36,092 nt of DNA from an uncultured Microbulbifer sp. (lineage in GTDB: Bacteria; Pseudomonadota; Gammaproteobacteria; Pseudomonadales; Cellvibrionaceae): the NCBI RefSeq assembly GCF_913055755.1, contig NZ_CAJXKH010000032.1, positions 1-36,092 on the forward strand, given 5' to 3'. How positions within the stretch are numbered: position 1 is the stretch's first letter; each line of letters starts with the position of its first letter. The notes under the pieces were generated by a model. It was not told where the DNA came from. It did not search any database and was given only the letters and a program-made list of their open reading frames with translations. Position numbers and translations under genes: made by a program. Below, one piece after another: positions 1 through 6,919 of this stretch.

Positions 1-857
1 AAACCAAGCGCAAGGCGCAGAAGGGTGACCGCGTCACCATCGACTTCGTTGGTCGCAAAGACGGCAAAGAGTTCGAAGGCGGCAAGGCGGAAGGCCAGCA
101 GCTGGTTCTGGGTTCTGGCAACATGATCCCGGGCTTTGAAGACGGCATCATCGGTATGAAGCCGGGCGAAGAAAAGGAAGTGGAAGTCACTTTCCCGGAA
201 GACTACCAGGCTGAAGACCTGCGCGGCGCGAATGCCGTATTCACCATCAAGGTAACCGGTTCTGAAAAGCCGGAACTGCCGGAACTGAACGACGAATTCT
301 TCGCGGCTTACGGCGTGGAAGAAGGCGGTGAAGACAAGTTCCGCGAAGAAGTGCGTGCAAACATGCAGCGCGAACTCAAGAATGCGGCGCTGAACAAGGT
401 CAAGACCCAGGTCATGGACCAGCTGTTCGAAAAGCACCAGGTAGAAATCCCTGCGGCGCTGGTTGCCGGTGAAGTAAACACCCTGCGCGGCCAGATGGTT
501 CAGCAGTTCGGTGGTCAGATCAAGCCGGAAGATGCGGCGCGTATGCTGCCTGACGCCATGTTCGAAGATCAGGCCAAGCGCCGTGTCGTGCTGGGTCTGG
601 TTGTTGGCGAAATCGTCAAGGAAAACAAGATCGCTGTTGATGCTGATCGCGTTAAGGTTAAAGTGGAAGAGCTGGCCTCTACCTACCAGCAGCCGGAAGA
701 AGTGGTCGAGTACTACTTCAACAACCGCGAGCTGCTGGCGGGCGTTGAGTCCGTTGTGCTGGAAGACCAGGTTGTGGACTTCGTGCTGGACAAGGCCAAG
801 GTGTCCGACGTCGAAAGCACCTACGACGACGTGATCAAGCCGCAAAAGCAGGCTTGA
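1..857 (+). CDS. tig: Trigger factor, 3' part (ribosome-associated chaperone / prolyl isomerase)
   Basis: This is the C-terminal two thirds of trigger factor, the chaperone that meets nascent chains at the ribosome exit tunnel. The frame is open from base 3 and the start lies before the window. The first ~85 residues visible are the FKBP-like PPIase domain (GDRVTIDFVGRKDG, then GSGNMIPGFEDGIIGMKPGE). The remaining ~200 residues are the helical chaperone domain, ending in VVDFVLDKAKVSD before the TGA at 855-857; this closely resembles the end of the E. coli protein. The ribosome-binding N-terminal domain is missing only because of the window edge. A strong terminator follows at once, and clpP and clpX come next, which is the usual gammaproteobacterial order. 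Family assignment is near certain. Confidence 0.97.
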   Translation, partial: TKRKAQKGDRVTIDFVGRKDGKEFEGGKAEGQQLVLGSGNMIPGFEDGIIGMKPGEEKEVEVTFPEDYQAEDLRGANAVFTIKVTGSEKPELPELNDEFFAAYGVEEGGEDKFREEVRANMQRELKNAALNKVKTQVMDQLFEKHQVEIPAALVAGEVNTLRGQMVQQFGGQIKPEDAARMLPDAMFEDQAKRRVVLGLVVGEIVKENKIAVDADRVKVKVEELASTYQQPEEVVEYYFNNRELLAGVESVVLEDQVVDFVLDKAKVSDVESTYDDVIKPQKQA

Positions 858-865
858 TCAGATAA

Positions 866-894
866 AAACGGCCACCTCAGGGTGGCCGTTTTTT
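866..894 (+). terminator. Intrinsic terminator of tig
   Basis: A 9-bp perfect stem (868-876 with 881-889, ACGGCCACC/GGTGGCCGT) with a TCAG loop is followed by a run of six T. It begins 10 bases after the tig stop codon, so tig is transcribed separately from clpP. Confidence 0.93.
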
Positions 895-1033
895 CTTCCG
901 CTATCTCTCCGGACAGGATCTTATGCCCGTCGCATGTGATGGGTTAGTGTCCCACCTCTCTATCTCCTTGTCTCCAACTGTAACCACCGCGTCTGCTTAC
1001 TGGCTTTATCGCGGCTGACCAGTTAAGCTCAGA

Positions 1034-1063
1034 TTGATTGAATTTTTCAGGGATGTGTATTTT
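1034..1063 (+). promoter_or_regulatory. Candidate sigma70 promoter of clpP
   Basis: TTGATT (1034-1039) and TATTTT (1058-1063) are 18 bases apart, and TGTG directly before the -10 gives an extended -10 character. The expected start, near 1070, leaves a ~45-base leader before clpP. No good sigma32 match was seen in this gap, unlike in front of clpX and lon. The call rests only on consensus matching. Confidence 0.35.
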
Positions 1064-1113
1064 TTGCCCGCCCTGATCCCGCCAAATACGCCAAAAAAGG
1101 AAGCACCGTATCC

Positions 1114-1758
1114 ATGGCATTTTTTGATTATCCCGCAAAAAAAGAAGAGATTATGGCCACCGGCGGCCTGGTTCCGATGGTGGTGGAGCAGACTGCCAGG
1201 GGTGAACGTTCGTTCGATATCTATTCGAGACTCCTCAAGGAGCGTGTCATTTTCCTGGTGGGACCGGTAGAGGATCACATGGCCAACTTGGTGGTGGCCC
1301 AGCTGCTGTTCCTGGAAGCGGAAAATCCGGACAAAGACATCCACCTGTATATCAATTCCCCCGGTGGTTCCGTCACGGCGGGCATGTCCATTTATGACAC
1401 CATGCAGTTTATCAAGCCGGATGTAAGCACCATGTGTATCGGTCAGGCGTGCAGTATGGGCGCCTTTCTGTTGACCTCCGGGGCCGAAGGCAAGCGCTTC
1501 GCCACGCCGAACTCCCGGGTGATGATCCATCAGCCCAGTGGCGGCGCCCAGGGGCAGGCTTCGGATATCCATATTCACGCGCAGGAGATCCTCAAGATCC
1601 GTTCGCGCCTGAACGAGCTGATGGCCCACCACACCGGGCGTAGCGTTGCCGATATCGAGCGCGATACAGAACGTGATCACTTTCTCAGTGCCGACGAGGC
1701 CAAGGAATACGGTCTGGTGGATGATGTGCTGTCGCGCCGCGAAGCGCTGAGCAAATAG
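1114..1758 (+). CDS. clpP: ATP-dependent Clp protease proteolytic subunit ClpP
   Basis: This is the serine peptidase subunit that forms the tetradecameric barrel fed by ClpX or ClpA. It has 214 residues (E. coli 207). The catalytic triad is intact: Ser114 in QACSMGAF, His139 in [10 protein letters not shown] and Asp188 in TERDHFLSA, each shifted by +3 from the E. coli precursor numbering. The IGF-loop/axial region [25 protein letters not shown] is typical. The start at 1114 has AGGA 12 bases upstream. A second in-frame ATG at 1153 has a closer AAGAAGAGA and would remove 13 residues that are probably processed away anyway, so the exact start is open. clpX follows after a 241-base structured gap. 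Confidence 0.97.
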   Translation: MAFFDYPAKKEEIMATGGLVPMVVEQTARGERSFDIYSRLLKERVIFLVGPVEDHMANLVVAQLLFLEAENPDKDIHLYINSPGGSVTAGMSIYDTMQFIKPDVSTMCIGQACSMGAFLLTSGAEGKRFATPNSRVMIHQPSGGAQGQASDIHIHAQEILKIRSRLNELMAHHTGRSVADIERDTERDHFLSADEAKEYGLVDDVLSRREALSK

Positions 1759-1764
1759 TACTGA

Positions 1765-1876
1765 AGGTGTCGCATCAGGCGACACCTGCAGCCTCCAAAC
1801 AGACGTTTATCGGGTGTGACCTTTCGGTAGATGATGACCGAAAGGGCACACCCAGATCCCAGTGCGGATCGCACTG
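1765..1876 (+). repeat. Three consecutive stem-loops in the clpP-clpX gap
   Basis: Three hairpins lie side by side. The first pairs 1765-1773 with 1779-1787 (9 bp, perfect, loop ATCAG). The second pairs 1812-1828 with 1837-1853 (16 pairs with one A/G mismatch, loop AGATGATG). The third pairs 1860-1866 with 1870-1876 (7 bp, loop GAT). None is followed by a T run, so they do not look like ordinary terminators. They start six bases after the clpP stop and end upstream of the likely clpX promoter, so they would form the 3' end of clpP mRNA or sit in a clpP-clpX read-through transcript. A role in mRNA 3'-end protection or partial attenuation is inference. Confidence 0.75.
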
Positions 1877-1910
1877 CCGCGGCAGGCCTGTTCGGCGCAA
1901 AACAAAAAAG

Positions 1911-1939
1911 CTTGAAAATCCTGCCAAAAGACCGCATCT
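1911..1939 (+). promoter_or_regulatory. Candidate sigma32 (heat-shock) promoter of clpX
   Basis: CTTGAAA (1911-1917) is an exact match to the sigma32 -35 element. After 14 bases comes CCGCATCT (1932-1939), which differs from the -10 consensus CCCCATNT at one position. The expected start near 1946 gives a leader of about 55 bases before the clpX ATG. The exact CCCCATTT at 1950-1957 has no -35 element at a suitable distance and is probably chance. In E. coli clpPX is a sigma32 target, which fits. Confidence 0.6.
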
Positions 1940-1999
1940 TGCTAGTGAACCCCATTTGCCACCGCATTTCGGCTGGCTGTTAGACCACGGAGTACATTG

Positions 2000-3295
2000 A
2001 TGACTGACCAGAGCAGCGGAGAAGAGAACGGCAAACTCCTTTACTGTTCCTTCTGTGGCAAAAGCCAGCAGGAAGTACGCAAGCTGATTGCTGGTCCCTC
2101 GGTATATATCTGTGACGAATGTGTCGAGCTGTGTACCGATATCATTCGCGAAGAAGTGCAGGATTCCGCAGATGGCGACGACAGCCGCCTGCCAACCCCG
2201 CAGGAAATTACCGAAATTCTCGATCAGTATGTCATCGGGCAGGCCCGCGCCAAAAAAGTGCTGGCGGTTGCCGTTTACAACCACTATAAGCGCCTGCGCA
2301 ATGGCAAGGGTGTGAAGGGCAAGGAAGACGTCGAACTCGGCAAATCAAACATCCTGCTGGTAGGCCCCACCGGTAGCGGTAAGACGCTGCTGGCGGAAAC
2401 ACTGGCGCGACTGCTGAACGTACCCTTTACCATTGCCGACGCCACCACCCTGACCGAAGCCGGTTATGTCGGTGAAGACGTCGAGAACATCATTCAGAAG
2501 CTGCTGCAGAAATGCGATTACGATGTGGAGAAGGCCCAGCAGGGCATTGTGTACATCGATGAAATCGACAAGATTTCTCGCAAGTCCGACAACCCGTCCA
2601 TCACCCGCGATGTATCCGGTGAGGGTGTCCAGCAGGCGCTGTTGAAGCTGATCGAGGGCACCGTGGCCTCTGTGCCGCCGCAGGGTGGACGCAAGCATCC
2701 CCAGCAGGAGTTCCTGCAGGTAGACACCTCCAATATCCTGTTTATCTGTGGCGGTGCCTTTGCCGGTCTCGACAAGGTCATCCGCGACCGCTCCGAGAAA
2801 GGTGGTATCGGATTCGGTGCGGAAGTGAAATCCAAGGACAGCAAGAGCAACTTCGGTGAAGTGCTGCTGGACCTGGAGCCGGAAGATCTGGTGCGTTACG
2901 GCCTGATTCCCGAATTTGTCGGCCGCCTGCCGGTGACCGCTACCCTGGAAGAGCTGGACCGCGCCGCCCTGGTGCAGATTCTGACCGAGCCCCGCAACGC
3001 CCTGACCAAGCAGTACGCAAAGCTGTTTGATATGGAAGGTGTGGAGCTGGACTTCCGTCCCGACGCCCTGGATGCGGTGGCCAACAAGGCCATGGAGCGC
3101 AAGACCGGTGCTCGCGGACTGCGCTCTATCATGGAGTCGGTACTGCTGGAGACCATGTATGACATCCCCTCCATGGACAACGTGGCCAAGGTCGTGATCG
3201 ACGAGGCGGTGATCAAGGGCGAATCTGCACCGCTGCTCGTGTACGAGCAGGCAGAGGCCCAGCAGAAGCAGCAGAAGGCCGCACCGGAGGAGTAA
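2000..3295 (+). CDS. clpX: ATP-dependent Clp protease ATP-binding subunit ClpX
   Basis: This is the AAA+ unfoldase that recognises tagged substrates and passes them into ClpP. It has 431 residues. The N-terminal zinc-binding domain has Cys16/Cys19 and Cys38/Cys41 (CSFC and CDEC). Walker A is GPTGSGKT and Walker B is VYIDEIDKI. The sensor-2 region contains [12 protein letters not shown]. Translation could begin at the TTG at 1997, but the ATG at 2000 gives the family-typical MTDQ start and is preferred. The gene is complete and of usual length, with a terminator directly downstream and a probable heat-shock promoter upstream. Confidence 0.97.
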   Translation: MTDQSSGEENGKLLYCSFCGKSQQEVRKLIAGPSVYICDECVELCTDIIREEVQDSADGDDSRLPTPQEITEILDQYVIGQARAKKVLAVAVYNHYKRLRNGKGVKGKEDVELGKSNILLVGPTGSGKTLLAETLARLLNVPFTIADATTLTEAGYVGEDVENIIQKLLQKCDYDVEKAQQGIVYIDEIDKISRKSDNPSITRDVSGEGVQQALLKLIEGTVASVPPQGGRKHPQQEFLQVDTSNILFICGGAFAGLDKVIRDRSEKGGIGFGAEVKSKDSKSNFGEVLLDLEPEDLVRYGLIPEFVGRLPVTATLEELDRAALVQILTEPRNALTKQYAKLFDMEGVELDFRPDALDAVANKAMERKTGARGLRSIMESVLLETMYDIPSMDNVAKVVIDEAVIKGESAPLLVYEQAEAQQKQQKAAPEE

Positions 3296-3312
3296 CTCTT
3301 CCCGCCGGTTGC

Positions 3313-3338
3313 AAAAAGCCCCGTTTCGGGGCTTTTTT
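3313..3338 (+). terminator. Intrinsic terminator of clpX
   Basis: The stem AAAAAGCCCC/GGGGCTTTTT (3313-3322 with 3328-3337) has loop GTTTC and continues into a T run. It separates clpX from lon transcription. Confidence 0.95.
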
Positions 3339-3511
3339 TATGTCCAGTCGTTCAGAATTTGGTCGCTGGCGCAGTGAGTAATCGTCCGGTTGGTTTCCGC
3401 GACAGGCGTCCGTACTGTTCTTTCATTGGCCAATCCTGAAGTATTTTCTCCCGAACGGGCCGTTACCCGCCTCCTGAATTAAACTTATTTTGCTGCCGAG
3501 CCCCGTTCAGA

Positions 3512-3539
3512 CTTGTTATTCTGGGGGCTGCCCCCAATT
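3512..3539 (+). promoter_or_regulatory. Candidate sigma32 promoter of lon
   Basis: CTTGTTA (3512-3518, 5/7 to CTTGAAA), 13 bases, then CCCCAATT (3532-3539, one mismatch to CCCCATNT). The expected start near 3546 gives a leader of ~100 bases to the lon ATG at 3648. E. coli lon is a classic sigma32 gene, which supports the reading. The palindrome at 3522-3536 lies within the promoter and could be an operator or chance. Confidence 0.5.
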
Positions 3540-3647
3540 AACCTCTGAAATGGCGAAATATTGCAGGGCTGTGGTTTTCATGCAGCGCTGACCAGAATGC
3601 CAGTAAACCGGCGGCCAATTGCCGCCGCGAGGGCCGAGAGGAGTTTT

Positions 3648-6053
3648 ATGGACCAGCCATCCGATACCCTGAACGAATACCCACTGTTACCCCTGCGCGA
3701 TGTGGTGGTGTACCCGCATATGGTGATCCCGCTGTTTGTCGGCAGGGAAAAATCCATCGATGCTCTGGAAGACGCCATGCGCACGGACAAGCAGGTGCTG
3801 CTGGTGGCCCAGCGTCAGGCGTCCGAAGATGATCCGGGGGCCGAGGATGTCTATCGCGTCGGTACCATTGCCAGCGTGCTGCAGTTGCTGAAACTGCCGG
3901 ACGGTACCGTCAAGGTGCTGGTAGAGGGTGGACACCGCGTCAAGATCGAGGAGATCAAGGAAGGCGAGGGGCATTATCGTGCCAGCGTCAGTGACCTCGA
4001 AACCGAAGATTTGCCGGAGGCCGAATCCGAGGCACTGGTGCGCTCGGCCATGTCCCAGTTTGAGCAGTATGTCAGCGTCAGCAAAAAGGTGCCGAACGAG
4101 GTGATCACCTCCCTGTCCGGCATCGATGAGCCCGGGCGCCTGGCAGATACCATCGCTGCGCATATGTCACTGGATCTGCCGCAGAAGCAGGAGCTGCTGG
4201 AAACCGTTTCCGTCAAAGAGCGGCTGGAACACCTGCTGGGCCTGATGGATTCCGAGATCGACCTGATTCAGGTAGAGAAGCGCATCCGCGGTCGCGTCAA
4301 AAAGCAGATGGAAAAGAGCCAGCGCGAGTACTATCTCAACGAGCAGATGAAAGCCATCCAGAAGGAACTGGGTGAGATTACCGAAGAGCCGAACGAGATC
4401 GAAGATCTCGAAAAGAAAATTGCCGAGTCGGGCATGTCTGCCGAGGCGGAAAAGAAAACCCGCGCAGAACTCGGCAAGCTGAAAATGATGTCACCGATGT
4501 CTGCAGAAGCGTCAGTGTTGCGCAGTTATATCGACTGGATGCTGAGCGTTCCCTGGAAGAAAGGCAGCCGTGTTCGCCACGACCTGATCAAGGCGGAAGA
4601 GATCCTTAACAAGGACCACTACGGCCTGGAAGAGGTCAAGGAACGTATCCTCGAATACCTCGCGGTGCAAAAGCGGGTGAAAAAGGTCAAGGGCCCGATC
4701 CTCTGTCTGGTTGGACCTCCCGGGGTGGGTAAGACATCCCTGGGTGAATCCATTGCCCGCGCCACCAACCGTAAATATGTGCGCATGGCCCTGGGCGGTG
4801 TGCGCGATGAAGCGGAGATCCGCGGTCACCGTCGCACCTATATCGGTTCGCTGCCAGGCAAGCTGATCCAGAAAATTTCCAAGGTCGGAGTGAAGAATCC
4901 GCTTTTCCTCCTCGACGAGGTGGACAAAATGGGTATGGATCACCGCGGTGATCCGGCATCTGCGCTGCTGGAAGTGCTCGATCCCGAACAGAACAAGTCG
5001 TTCAACGACCATTACCTGGAAGTGGATTACGACCTCTCCGATGTCATGTTCGTGTGTACTTCCAACTCGATGAACATCCCGGGCCCACTGCTCGATCGGA
5101 TGGAAGTAATCCGTATTCCCGGCTACACCGAGGATGAAAAGCTGAATATTGCCCAGCGCTACCTGGTGCCCAAGCAGCGCAAGGCGGCGGGGCTGAAGCC
5201 GGAAGAGCTGGAACTGAGTGACGACTCGGTGCGGGATATTGTGCGCTACTACACCCGCGAGGCGGGGGTGCGTGGCCTCGATCGCGAAGTGGCGAAAATC
5301 TGCCGCAAAATCGTTACCGAGCACGTGCGTAAAGCTTCCACCAAAAAGATGGTAGTGGGGCCCGAGCAGCTGGAGGAGTTACTCGGCGTGCGCAAGTTCG
5401 ATTTCGGTCGTGCGGAAGATGAAAACAAAATCGGCCAGGTTACCGGCCTTGCGTGGACCGAAGTGGGTGGCGAATTGCTCACCATCGAGGCATCCGCAGT
5501 GTCGGGCAAAGGGCGGGTAATCAAGACCGGCTCCCTGGGCGATGTGATGCAGGAGTCTATCCAGGCTGCCCTGACCGTCGTGCGCGCACGCTCGCAGGCC
5601 CTGGGTATTGCACCGGATTTCCACGAAACCCGGGATATCCATATCCACGTACCGGAAGGTGCAACGCCCAAGGATGGTCCCTCGGCAGGTATCGCCATGT
5701 GTACGGTGCTGGCGTCGGTGCTGACCAATATCCCGGTGCGCTCGGATGTAGCCATGACCGGTGAGATTACCCTGCGCGGTGAAGTGCTCCGCATTGGTGG
5801 TCTCAAGGAAAAGTTGCTGGCGGCGCATCGCGGCGGGATCAAGACCGTATTGATCCCTGCGGACAATGAGCGTGACCTCAAGGATATTCCGGACAATATC
5901 CAGCAGGATCTGGTGATCAAGCCGGTCAAATGGATAGATCAGGTATTCGAGTACGCATTGGAGCGGGTGCCCAGTGCACTGAGTGACGAAGAGTACTCGG
6001 CCCTGCAAAAGCAGGCCGAGGAGCGCTCCCAGCGGTCTGTGCAGACCCATTAA
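3648..6053 (+). CDS. lon: ATP-dependent protease La (Lon)
   Basis: Lon is the soluble hexameric AAA+ serine protease that degrades misfolded and short-lived regulatory proteins. The protein has 801 residues (E. coli 784). The N-terminal substrate domain begins YPLLPLRDVVVYPHMVIPLFVGR. Walker A (GPPGVGKTS) starts at residue 356 and Walker B is LFLLDEVDKM. The catalytic dyad is Ser679 (DGPSAG) and Lys722 (second lysine of GLKEK), the same numbers as in E. coli. The start at 3648 is chosen because it has a strong site (GAGAGGAG, 3636-3643) and gives the family N-terminus; the frame is open to 3561 but the extra 29 residues look like noise. The gene has its own probable heat-shock promoter and a terminator. 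Confidence 0.97.
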   Translation: MDQPSDTLNEYPLLPLRDVVVYPHMVIPLFVGREKSIDALEDAMRTDKQVLLVAQRQASEDDPGAEDVYRVGTIASVLQLLKLPDGTVKVLVEGGHRVKIEEIKEGEGHYRASVSDLETEDLPEAESEALVRSAMSQFEQYVSVSKKVPNEVITSLSGIDEPGRLADTIAAHMSLDLPQKQELLETVSVKERLEHLLGLMDSEIDLIQVEKRIRGRVKKQMEKSQREYYLNEQMKAIQKELGEITEEPNEIEDLEKKIAESGMSAEAEKKTRAELGKLKMMSPMSAEASVLRSYIDWMLSVPWKKGSRVRHDLIKAEEILNKDHYGLEEVKERILEYLAVQKRVKKVKGPILCLVGPPGVGKTSLGESIARATNRKYVRMALGGVRDEAEIRGHRRTYIGSLPGKLIQKISKVGVKNPLFLLDEVDKMGMDHRGDPASALLEVLDPEQNKSFNDHYLEVDYDLSDVMFVCTSNSMNIPGPLLDRMEVIRIPGYTEDEKLNIAQRYLVPKQRKAAGLKPEELELSDDSVRDIVRYYTREAGVRGLDREVAKICRKIVTEHVRKASTKKMVVGPEQLEELLGVRKFDFGRAEDENKIGQVTGLAWTEVGGELLTIEASAVSGKGRVIKTGSLGDVMQESIQAALTVVRARSQALGIAPDFHETRDIHIHVPEGATPKDGPSAGIAMCTVLASVLTNIPVRSDVAMTGEITLRGEVLRIGGLKEKLLAAHRGGIKTVLIPADNERDLKDIPDNIQQDLVIKPVKWIDQVFEYALERVPSALSDEEYSALQKQAEERSQRSVQTH

Positions 6054-6067
6054 CCTGCAGTGAAAGC

Positions 6068-6100
6068 GATCTGCCGGCAGTGGCCGGCAGGTCGTTCCTT
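6068..6100 (+). terminator. Terminator of lon
   Basis: An 11-bp stem (6068-6078 with 6083-6093, one G-T pair, GC-rich CTGCCGGC core, loop AGTG) is followed by the T-rich GTTCCTTTTC. It lies 14 bases after the lon stop codon. The T tract is interrupted, so termination may be partial. Confidence 0.7.
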
Positions 6101-6259
6101 TTCGCCAAATCTTTGCTTGCTAGCCTGTGCCCCGGTCGCGTAAAGTGCGCCCCTTGGCATTTGGTGGGGTGGCTCCAGCTTAAAAAATGAACTTGCCGGA
6201 TAAAGCCTGAACAAGTGTGCCTTAATTTTGTCCAACTCCCCGCAAAGCCGCGTGGTTCC

Positions 6260-6288
6260 TTGACCCGCTAACAGGCAGTTGGTATAAA
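6260..6288 (+). promoter_or_regulatory. Strong sigma70 promoter of hupB
   Basis: TTGACC (6260-6265) and TATAAA (6283-6288) are separated by exactly 17 bases, each with one mismatch to consensus. A start near 6295 gives a leader of ~130 bases. This strength fits an abundant nucleoid protein. Confidence 0.7.
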
Positions 6289-6381
6289 TCGGGGCTTATT
6301 GCGCTGCGGACAGCCCCGCAGGCGCATGAAAACCGAGTGCAAATTGCATGAGAAGATGCCCCCGGGGAGGGGCGTTCGAAC

Positions 6382-6408
6382 ACCTAGATACATACCTAGA
6401 AACCTAGA
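6382..6408 (+). repeat. Three ACCTAGA direct repeats in the hupB leader
   Basis: ACCTAGA occurs at 6382-6388, 6394-6400 and 6402-6408, in the transcribed leader 20-47 bases before the hupB start. CTAG is normally a rare tetramer in proteobacterial DNA, so three copies in 27 bases stand out. The function is unknown. Confidence 0.6.
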
Positions 6409-6428
6409 AAAGAACAGAGGGATATAGC

Positions 6429-6701
6429 GTGAACAAGTCCGAACTGATCGAAGCCATTGCCGCATCTGCTGACATTCCGAAAGCAGCCGCTGGCCGCGCT
6501 CTGGACGCCATGGTAGAAAGCATCACCGACGCACTGAAAAAAGGAGATCAGGTAGCGCTGGTTGGCTTTGGTACCTTCGCGGTTAAAGAGCGTGCGGCTC
6601 GCACCGGTCGCAACCCGCGCACCGGCGACCCGATCGAAATTGCAGCAGCTAAAATCCCGAACTTCAAAGCCGGTAAAGCTTTGAAAGATGCGGTAAATTA
6701 A
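6429..6701 (+). CDS. hupB: DNA-binding protein HU-beta
   Basis: This is a 90-residue HU-family nucleoid protein that bends DNA non-specifically as a dimer. The N-terminal helices [16 protein letters not shown], the [18 protein letters not shown] region and the DNA-binding arm with the RNPRTG and [15 protein letters not shown] segments are all present. The start is GTG, with AGAGGG at 6416-6421. It lies between lon and ppiD, the same place as E. coli hupB. It has its own strong promoter and a terminator, so it is probably transcribed alone. Confidence 0.96.
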   Translation: MNKSELIEAIAASADIPKAAAGRALDAMVESITDALKKGDQVALVGFGTFAVKERAARTGRNPRTGDPIEIAAAKIPNFKAGKALKDAVN

Positions 6702-6726
6702 GAAGCCTCGTAATCACCGAAGCTTC

Positions 6727-6758
6727 AAAGGGGCGTATCACTTGGATGCGCCTTTTTT
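6727..6758 (+). terminator. Intrinsic terminator of hupB
   Basis: An imperfect stem (AAAGGGGCGTATC against GATGCGCCTTTT, with G-T pairs and a bulge) ends in a run of six T at 6753-6758. It lies about 25 bases after the hupB stop codon. Confidence 0.75.
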
Positions 6759-6919
6759 GTTTCTGAATTTTCATTTTTGATATTGTGATTTTCCTGCTTG
6801 TGAATCACCGCCGGGCAACGGCTGAATACATCACCGGTTACGTAGAAAACAAACTGGTGAAGTAATAATAATCAATGATTCACGAGTGAATTGTGTAAGA
6901 GTTAATTTCGGAGCTGAAT

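Larger units (their letters stand above)
3296..3647. other. Intergenic region clpX-lon (352 bases)
   Basis: The region holds the clpX terminator at its left end and a sigma32-like promoter for lon at 3512-3539. A 7-bp perfect DNA dyad, TGGGGGC-T-GCCCCCA (3522-3536), overlaps the spacer and -10 of that promoter. No coding potential was recognised between 3340 and 3500. Although the lon frame stays open upstream to 3561, that stretch looks like leader, not protein. Confidence 0.7.
6054..6428. other. Intergenic region lon-hupB (375 bases)
   Basis: From left to right it holds the lon terminator (6068-6100), about 150 bases in which nothing was recognised, a near-consensus sigma70 promoter (6260-6288), a ~130-base hupB leader and three ACCTAGA repeats (6382-6408) just before the hupB ribosome-binding site. 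No convincing reading frame was seen. Confidence 0.7.

Noticed and set aside
1950..1957. Exact CCCCATTT, a perfect sigma32 -10 match upstream of clpX
   Set aside because: No -35 element lies 12-16 bases upstream; CTTGAAA is 32 bases away. The CCGCATCT at 1932-1939 is at the correct distance instead.
3561..3647. N-terminal extension of Lon in frame with the gene
   Set aside because: The extra 29 residues do not resemble the Lon N-terminus, overlap the likely promoter/leader, and a strong ribosome-binding site marks 3648.
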